NCBI GenBank assembly: GCA_014529385.2 | Contig: CM043952.1 | Span: forward strand, 58,734,119 to 58,798,118 | Source: Adiantum capillus-veneris | Lineage: Eukaryota > Streptophyta > Polypodiopsida > Polypodiales > Pteridaceae | Direction of reading: 5' to 3' | DNA length: 64,000 nt | Shown: piece by piece, positions 57,610 to 64,000 of the stretch | Numbering within the stretch: the first letter of the stretch is position 1 | Layout of the letters: the number at the start of each line of letters is the position of its first letter | Position numbers and translations under genes: made by a program | The notes under the pieces: model-generated | The model's database searches: none | Seen by the model: the letters and a program-made list of their open reading frames with translations, nothing else | Told to the model about the DNA's origin: nothing

Positions 57610-58289
57610 GTTTCCCTACTAGTCTTTGGTCGGACTAGTGCCATACTTAGCAATTTAGATTAGATAATATATCAGATAATACTATAGCTACTCCGATTTA
57701 TCCTGACTTCAATGAAACGGTTTCTGTCAGGATATGGGTATTTATACCCTAAGAATTGGATTGCCTACTCTTTAATACAGGTTACATTATGATTAGCTTG
57801 ATCCACCCAATCCAAAGGGATGGGTCGGGGCTCTCAGCTCCTAAATTGGTCAAGTACCTAGATGTTTACATATAATCCATATACTGTATGCATTGACCAC
57901 CCTCGAGCAGGTGTGGGTTTTCAAGTTATCTTGCAGGATCGGAGTATTGTACAGTAACCAACGTCACGACATATTCCACAAATTTGGAGTGACAACATCG
58001 AAATCATGAGACATCAGGTATGTAGATTTTGTAATATCTTACTCTCCTCCTTGGAGGACCCCTTTATCATACAACAATTGGGTGTACTTACATCTAAGTT
58101 CTGCTCAAACACATTACAACTGAGTAATCTTGCATCTAAACCTTGTTAAAACCATACAAGTTACTGAGCTATAAAGCATGGAAATTTTTAGAAAGCAATC
58201 ACTACAATTGGTGGGGGATTGGTCCACTTGGTGGACAATCCTCCACCAAGTGGATCTCTCCTCTGGGATGGGGGAGGGCCACACACACA
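57610..58289. other. spacer between duplication copies
   Basis: About 680 bp not repeated in the window: AT-rich, no coding frame recognised. It contains TTGGTGGGGGATTGGTCCACTTGG-like local inverted sequence (CCACTTGGTGGA with TCCACCAAGTGG near 58215-58255). Confidence 0.5.
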
Positions 58290-58861
58290 CTTATCTACCT
58301 GACAAGTTGTTGAATAACCATTGGCTGACAGCTTCCTCTTTTGGTGTGCTAACATAGAGTTGCTAATCTCTATAAAGGTTTCACCGAGTATCTAAAGAAA
58401 ACCACATGGAATTTCTCATAATACCAAATATGTACCAGATGTATACCACAGCCACATACACACCATTGCTTATTAAATATAGATACTATTCGCTATTTCG
58501 GACCCTCTCCAGTCAAGACTTTTGCCTCACTTTATGAGCTGACATTGTCTATTTCTATATTTACGCTAAGACGGTATTTTGGAAGTCCTTGTGGGATCCC
58601 AGGCATTGGCTTGCCTAGGCTTGATCCTAACAATGAGGTCACATCAAGTTTGTTACGATTTTGGCTCATCCCTAATTGGGATTCTAATCGCCCATGTGCA
58701 CATCTGGTTTTAACCTAAATAGGGATTGGACAGGCAATAGATTTGAACTATAACTCTCTAAGTCAATTCACATAGGGTGGATGCTCATAATGGAGTCAAT
58801 AAAGGTGGGTGCTTCATGATGAACCCTCTATTTTGGCGTGTTGTACCTCTATTTTGGCATA

Positions 58862-59359
58862 CTATAGCCAAAACCCAAACATTAATTCCCCGTTTCCATT
58901 CATAAACTTCATGCTGCGGGTCTGGAGTATGTGCTTGGAATGGTAATTCTTACACGTTTTTGCTTTCCATTTCAAATAGCGGTGAATAGTACCCACATCT
59001 AACAAACTGGTACATCTGAAAATCAGAGTTAATACCTTATCCTTTGCAAATCTCCATCCAATGGGTGTAGCTACACATGCTCCTTGTAATTGAAGTATAT
59101 CTATCCAATTATAGCTATATGTTCTCATGTCACATACAACACATTTATTAGCAACTGCACCAAACCAGTACGACAGGTAATCCAAGGCTTTTAACACAAA
59201 CCCACGCTCTTCTCTAGAAATGTTTATCTCTCCATCTAGATCTAATGTGTATAGGAGGGTTTCCTGCATTATACGGTTCATAAAGCTTTTGTCTATACAA
59301 ATAAGTATGCCCAGATTTGGTGGTTTAAAAATGTACACTTTATTTCTCCACTTCCTCAT
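58862..59359 (-). CDS. unrecognised 165-codon protein (copy B)
   Basis: It starts at an ATG read leftwards from 59359 (MRKWRNKVYIFKPPNLGILI) and runs without interruption to FGFWL and a stop at 58862. Features: a basic N-terminus; a hydrophobic NLGILICI segment; Cys residues in NKCVVCD and GACVATP; and a Lys-rich helical C-terminal half (RYLKWKAKTCKNYHSKHI). No signal peptide or catalytic motif is clear. Copy A is broken by one stop and differs at about a dozen residues. That looks close to neutral drift, so coding status is uncertain. A TATA-like element lies just upstream in the opposite orientation. Confidence 0.4.
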   Translation of the reverse strand: MRKWRNKVYIFKPPNLGILICIDKSFMNRIMQETLLYTLDLDGEINISREERGFVLKALDYLSYWFGAVANKCVVCDMRTYSYNWIDILQLQGACVATPIGWRFAKDKVLTLIFRCTSLLDVGTIHRYLKWKAKTCKNYHSKHILQTRSMKFMNGNGELMFGFWL

Positions 59360-59405
59360 GTTTGGTACCTAAAGATGCAACTATATATAGGCTCTCTTTA
59401 AAGCA

Positions 59406-59407
<2 letters not shown>

Positions 59408-59450
<43 letters not shown>
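59408..59450. repeat. (CA)n microsatellite in copy B
   Basis: Pure CA tract of about 43 bp. A second short CA tract follows at 60066-60088. Confidence 0.98.
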
Positions 59451-59451
<1 letters not shown>

Positions 59452-59592
59452 CTATTTATAGCCTTGATATTGAATACTCACGATCCACTCAGTCGGTGCT
59501 ACCAAACTACACACTTACATAAATGTAGGGCGCTTCAACCTTTGATCATCCTCCTCTGGTTCACTCACGGATTTCTACATAAAAGTTTACAC

Positions 59593-60046
59593 ATGGCGGT
59601 TTACTCTGACAAAGATCATCGTGGGCCATGGCTTCCTTCATCATGGGCTACCTATCTCTATAGCACGGTGCCTCGTTCGTCTGCTTTGTTTCTTCCTAAT
59701 AGCATTCTCCTCCCTGGTTTTTTTTATTTTCATATGGTACGCTCTTTACCTCCCTTGTTTCTTCTCCCTCGCTTTATGTTCTCCCCTGTTTTTGCTCTCT
59801 TTCATCGTCAACACCTACGACAAAGGTTGCCATCACAACTCAAGGATTTCCTATGTTTTTCTTCCCTTCTTTTCCATTTGTAGACATCTTCTTCATGCTT
59901 TCACCTCTGAGCTAGTAGCTCAAATGGGCTCCGATGGCATAAGATCAGAGGCTTCATACAAGAGGTTGGAAACTCAATTGTCAGAGAAACAATGGGTTGT
60001 GCACAACGACAACATAACCCTACCTGTACGGAAGCAAATTTGCTGA
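59593..60046 (+). CDS. unrecognised plus-strand frame(s) in copy B, possibly two exons
   Basis: The ATG at 59593 gives MAVYSDKDHRGPWLPSSWAT before a hydrophobic, intron-like stretch. The other frame after a splice-acceptor-like TTTCCATTTGTAG (about 59882) gives HAFTSELVAQMGSDGIRSEA, SYKRLETQLSEKQWVVHNDN and ITLPVRKQIC, ending at 60046. If real, the product would be a small hydrophilic protein. It lies 200 bp after a TATATATA and a CA tract. No family is recognised. Confidence 0.3.
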
Positions 60047-61949
60047 GTGCTCGAGTGTGTGCGCGCACACACACACACACACACACATACACACCTTCAA
60101 CTTCTTTTGCGCCAACAAGCAAGAAAAATGACAACGTCCTTATGCAGGTAGGTGCATCGACACCTACTCAATATGTTTAACATTAGAACTTGTTGTAGAT
60201 TCTATTATGTCTTTTAAATAAATCTAAGGTTTTTTTTGGAAAAATGGTCAAATGTTGGCAATGTTCATGCTCCGCTGATACTTAATAAAATTTGTTTTAT
60301 ACATAATAGCTTTGGAATGATACAATTGGCATCAGATTTATGAACCTCTTAGTGGAAACGCTTTAAAAATGCTAAAAACTGACAGGTTGCTTGGTCTGGG
60401 TTGATGTCATGCATATGATTTTAAGACAAACATCCTTAGTGATTTTCACAAGACAACTCGGCATGGTTGTGTCCTGTGTGCTCGCGGGTCAAGCTGACAA
60501 TTCAGAGGGTTTGTATTGATGTTTTTCCAAAGAGGTAATAGCATCACAATGATCTATCGAAAGAACAAATATTTGTACAAGATCACTCACTTAAGAGTCA
60601 AGAAGCATAGGTTGCTAACCATTGCTAACAACCCCTCTTAGTGACCTAGAAAAAAACTATATATTGATACATCTTTTTGAAACATATTACTATGTAGCAT
60701 GCATAAAACAGTCACAATTGTTGTAGCATGGACCAGAGGTCTATCATTGAATAATAATTTGGAAATTTAGGATCGGTTTAGTAATGATAATTTGCTTGCT
60801 TTTTTTGAAGGATTGTTGGTCCTTTTTTGATGACCAATGACCAAATTGGTTGATCATTTGGAAGGCTACTCTTGGAAGCATAATGTCTCTTGTTGTTTTA
60901 GAATCTAACACATCTTTTTTGGCGTAAGAGTGATGTTAATCATAATGATAAGTGCAGTGGCATGCTTGTTATGAGAAATTATAGGACTATGTTTTGAGTT
61001 TGGAAGTTATGGTTTTTTGTGGTTGTCGCCGATCCTTTTTACATTCATTGTGGCAGGAATATGACACATACTTAATCTTGGTTTAGTGGTGAGTTCATTA
61101 ATAAGTGTTGATACAAATAACAAGAGAAAGGGATTATTGACACCTATCCTTTTATGTAATGCTAGAGCTTTGGGTATATTCACCTTGTAAATATGGTAAT
61201 GGGAACTGCTTTTCAACATTTTTTTCCTTGTTTAAAAGATGCATAACTTTTGAAATTAGTGTTAGTACTTTACTTTGAACGTACTACAATGTTTTTGAAT
61301 AAAGCCTTAATCCTCACGTGAGGGTCTCGGATGAGATGGCAGTGGACTGGACTTTTGAAAATTAGTTCAAAATACAAAGGAGATGCTGTCCGATTTTTTT
61401 TGGAATTAAAAGATGAAAAATTTATCATTAATTAAGGACTCATTCTTTAAACTTATATTGGATCTATGTCATGGTGTTAGTTTCTGGTGTAATTTTTGAC
61501 ACCAATAACAAGGGGAGGGAGTCGTTGACACCTGTCTTCCCAAGTAATGCCAATTTTGACAGGATTGTGTTTTTTGGATGGTGATAGGTAAGAGATTCTT
61601 TTCTTGCGATTACAAAAAAAACTGCAGCAGTAACGGAAGATCGTCCAATGTACCAACAAATGTACCAGTTGGATCCTTCTACATGTAGATGTAGTGGAAG
61701 CTCATCCCAAAGGGTAGGCACATACGATACATATATTATATTATAGTGATCAAAGATCAAATTTTTGATCTAAATGATTTTAATATCCATTAGATACAGA
61801 ATTTTTTATTGGTGTATATGAAATGATTTATGACATCTTGTTTTAAATTATTGTTATTTAATATATTATGTAACTCAATTTGTCTAAGTATGGTTCAATT
61901 ATGAGGAGATTTTTCATACTTAAACACACACACACACACATACACACAC

Positions 61950-64000
61950 GCATGTACGTTGTCCTGATGTGACACGTACATAGTGGGAATGAACGCTACA
62001 AGATCTATCTTGAAACTCTTTAGATACATAAGTATATTTACTATAATATACGTATGCATATTTAAGTATAATAATAAGCTTTCTATCTGATCCTATTATT
62101 TATCTCAAGGATAACATATTTTTACTTTATCGTTAGAAAGTACTATGGGAAAAAGCATCAATAGCTCTTCTTTTTTAACTTGGGGAAAAAAGCATTGGTT
62201 CTTTCTTTTTACTATCTCATTATCATCCCATACCCTAGCTAGATCCTATATACCTAGATAGGCACATACGATACAGCTAGGTATATATTCTATGCAATTT
62301 TCATAAATTTTTTTTTAATAACTACTAGGAAGGAATCAAATCCTAGTGGGACACTAGCTTGCATGATTTTCAAAGATGCACTCATTTTAACATATTATTA
62401 AAAGGATTTTACAAACCTTTGTCAAGGAGCAATGTTATGCTTTCATATTGCATGAGGTGTCCATTGGAATCAAGTGTAAGTTTAAGCTAAGGAGACCACA
62501 AGAAGACATTTGTTGCAAGAAAGATACCCTATTTTGGTAAATTTTTTACATAAGGTTCCAATCTCAATTGGAAAAAGTATCTGAAATGGAAGTTGTATCT
62601 CATGAGATAGATTTTTTGTCTCTATTGTTTTTTAATTTGGAGCCACGGTTAAGGAGATATGATCAAAAGGGTGGACCCTAGTCTGCCCAGGGATAACTCA
62701 TTTCAAACTTTGCTAGTTCTTCTTCATACCGGCTCTTCTCTTTTTTTGTAACCCTTGGGGGTTACCTTCACCAATAAAAGGGGACCTCTTCTTTCTTGAA
62801 AACCATTCATGAGGGAGAGAGAGGATTGATGTCTAATTGTACTTAGTCATAAATACAAGCATAAGCCTACACTTACTCGTAGAGGAAGACTAGCTAATCT
62901 TGTAAGCTATCCTTGGAAGATCAACACTAATCAAACAAGGTCTTGATCTTGTGCATCAATCAAGGTTTGAAGTCTTCCCTCTTCTTTTCTCTCCATTAAA
63001 ATGGTAGATAACTCCCAAAGAGTTTGTCAAGTAAGATTTGTTTTACTTTAATATTTTGTTGATTTCTTGTTGTTTTCTTTTTCATCTCTAGTCCAACATA
63101 TATCTCTAATTTCATCTTCCTCCTAACCAAATCTATCTCTCTCACTCTTAGAAAGTAATCTCTCTACAAATTATAGATTCTCCTTGCTATAGGCACATCT
63201 CTCCCCGCGGTATCCTTATTGCTTACGGGCAAGAATAGGGCTTGGGAGGAAAAATTCTCTTTTCTTCACTTCTCTCACATCTACATTTTTCACATACTAG
63301 AAATATCCTAGATGAATAATCCACATGATGTGAATTTCTATCGCTTCCATTCTGTACGATTTGTTACAATTAACATATGGATTATCCAAAAAATACACTT
63401 TCAACAATGTATAATATTTTTCTTTTGGCCAAAAAGGCTCAATGAAATACTTCTTTCACCGGATCCCATCATACTATCCCTTATATACTATAACTTTTCT
63501 TGTGACATAAGTGTAGTTATCTTGCTATGAACCAAGAGGATTTATACATACAATTAATCCCAATCACTAGACAAAACATATATATTATGATAAGAACAAC
63601 ATTACAATTCCAAAGAACATTTTCTAGCTTGTTTGATCGGAAACTATTGAACACCATTAACTTATCTATTAACACTTTTGTATTACCCATGATACGATAT
63701 GATCATAGCCTTGATATTTTCATCTTTGTGTTGTTTTGATATGCTCTTTTGTGTTCTTTCTTTGTGTGTGTGAGTGCAAGAGAGAAAGAGTGTGGTTTTT
63801 TTTTATTGCACTTCCTTTCAAACCCTAGACTTCATGGCATCTATGGTATAACTCTTTTATATAGTTTTTGGAGTTCTTTCACAAACTCTCATATCCAAAA
63901 GCACGGTGCTTTCTTGGCAACATGTTGAAATTGGCCTATCTAACCAACCCAAAAGGTGATTCACACAAGTAGATGTACTTATGCTTAATTTGATATTAGT
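61950..64000. other. unassigned AT-rich sequence
   Basis: No supported gene. 62720-63000 holds CAATAAAAGGGGACC followed by a GA run and a CT-rich stretch, which resembles the R/U5 part of an LTR, but no border or partner was found. A short inverted repeat (TATATACCTAG at 62247, CTAGGTATATA at 62277) is present. Confidence 0.4.

Larger units (their letters stand above)
58290..61945. repeat. large direct duplication, copy B
   Basis: It matches copy A from CTTATCTACCTGACAAGTTG to GATTTTTCATACTTAAA and then a CA tract (61923-61949). It carries the better preserved reading frames of the pair. Confidence 0.95.

Overview
The window reads as intergenic, repeat-dense DNA from the nuclear genome of a land plant, probably one with a large genome. 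The signs are three related Ty1/copia elements, one carrying an exact initiator-Met tRNA primer-binding site (PBS); a Ty3/gypsy element with the extra archaeal-type RNase H found in plant Tat-type elements; LINE 3' ends with poly(A); 77-78 bp GT-AG introns; and very many (GA/CT)n and (CA/GT)n tracts. I cannot fix the species. The mix of families would fit a non-seed plant such as a fern or lycophyte, but that is a guess. No intact host gene was found, and every coding region I could follow is broken.

Layout. 1-3651: 3' part of copia copy 1, ending in a 192 bp LTR and inserted into a Tat-like gypsy pol (3652-5593) with its putative 3' LTR (from 5622). 6808-7484: solo LTR with a TCCAC duplication. 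7490-9992: little recognisable, except a reverse-strand copia PBS and LTR (9580-9944). 10.2-16.8 kb: a minus-strand gene-like locus with an NLI-interacting-factor/FCP1-type HAD domain and a duplicated coiled coil, lying between two arrays of short palindromes built on TATGCTAATTAGCATA. 17.7-22.9 kb: degenerate gypsy element with both LTRs. 24.4-26.9 kb: LINE remnants. 27.5-35.6 kb: an intron-containing pseudogene of a family I cannot name, split by a complete copia element (29054-34593; 192 bp LTRs; GTAAG target duplication). 35.7-38.0 kb: minus-strand coding-like segments of unknown family. 38.2-40.4 kb: a palindrome recurring about every 280 bp, next to a minus-strand gypsy-type PBS. 41.0-43.7 kb: retroelement protease remnant and LTR-like sequence. 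45.9-47.0 kb: second LINE 3' end. 50.3-53.3 kb: eroded third copia relative. 53300-53526: perfect 108 bp inverted repeat. 54.0-61.9 kb: direct duplication of about 3.65 kb with a 4326 bp offset. The last 2 kb shows nothing recognisable.

How it fits together. This is a layered insertion history rather than a functional operon or pathway. Copia copy 1 sits in gypsy, copia copy 2 sits in a host-like gene, and one LTR has recombined to a solo form. The two good copia copies share a premature stop and a frameshift, which suggests a defective lineage spread with proteins supplied in trans. The items least explained by known repeats are the palindrome arrays around the HAD locus, the intron-bearing unknown gene family, and the perfect 108 bp inverted repeat.
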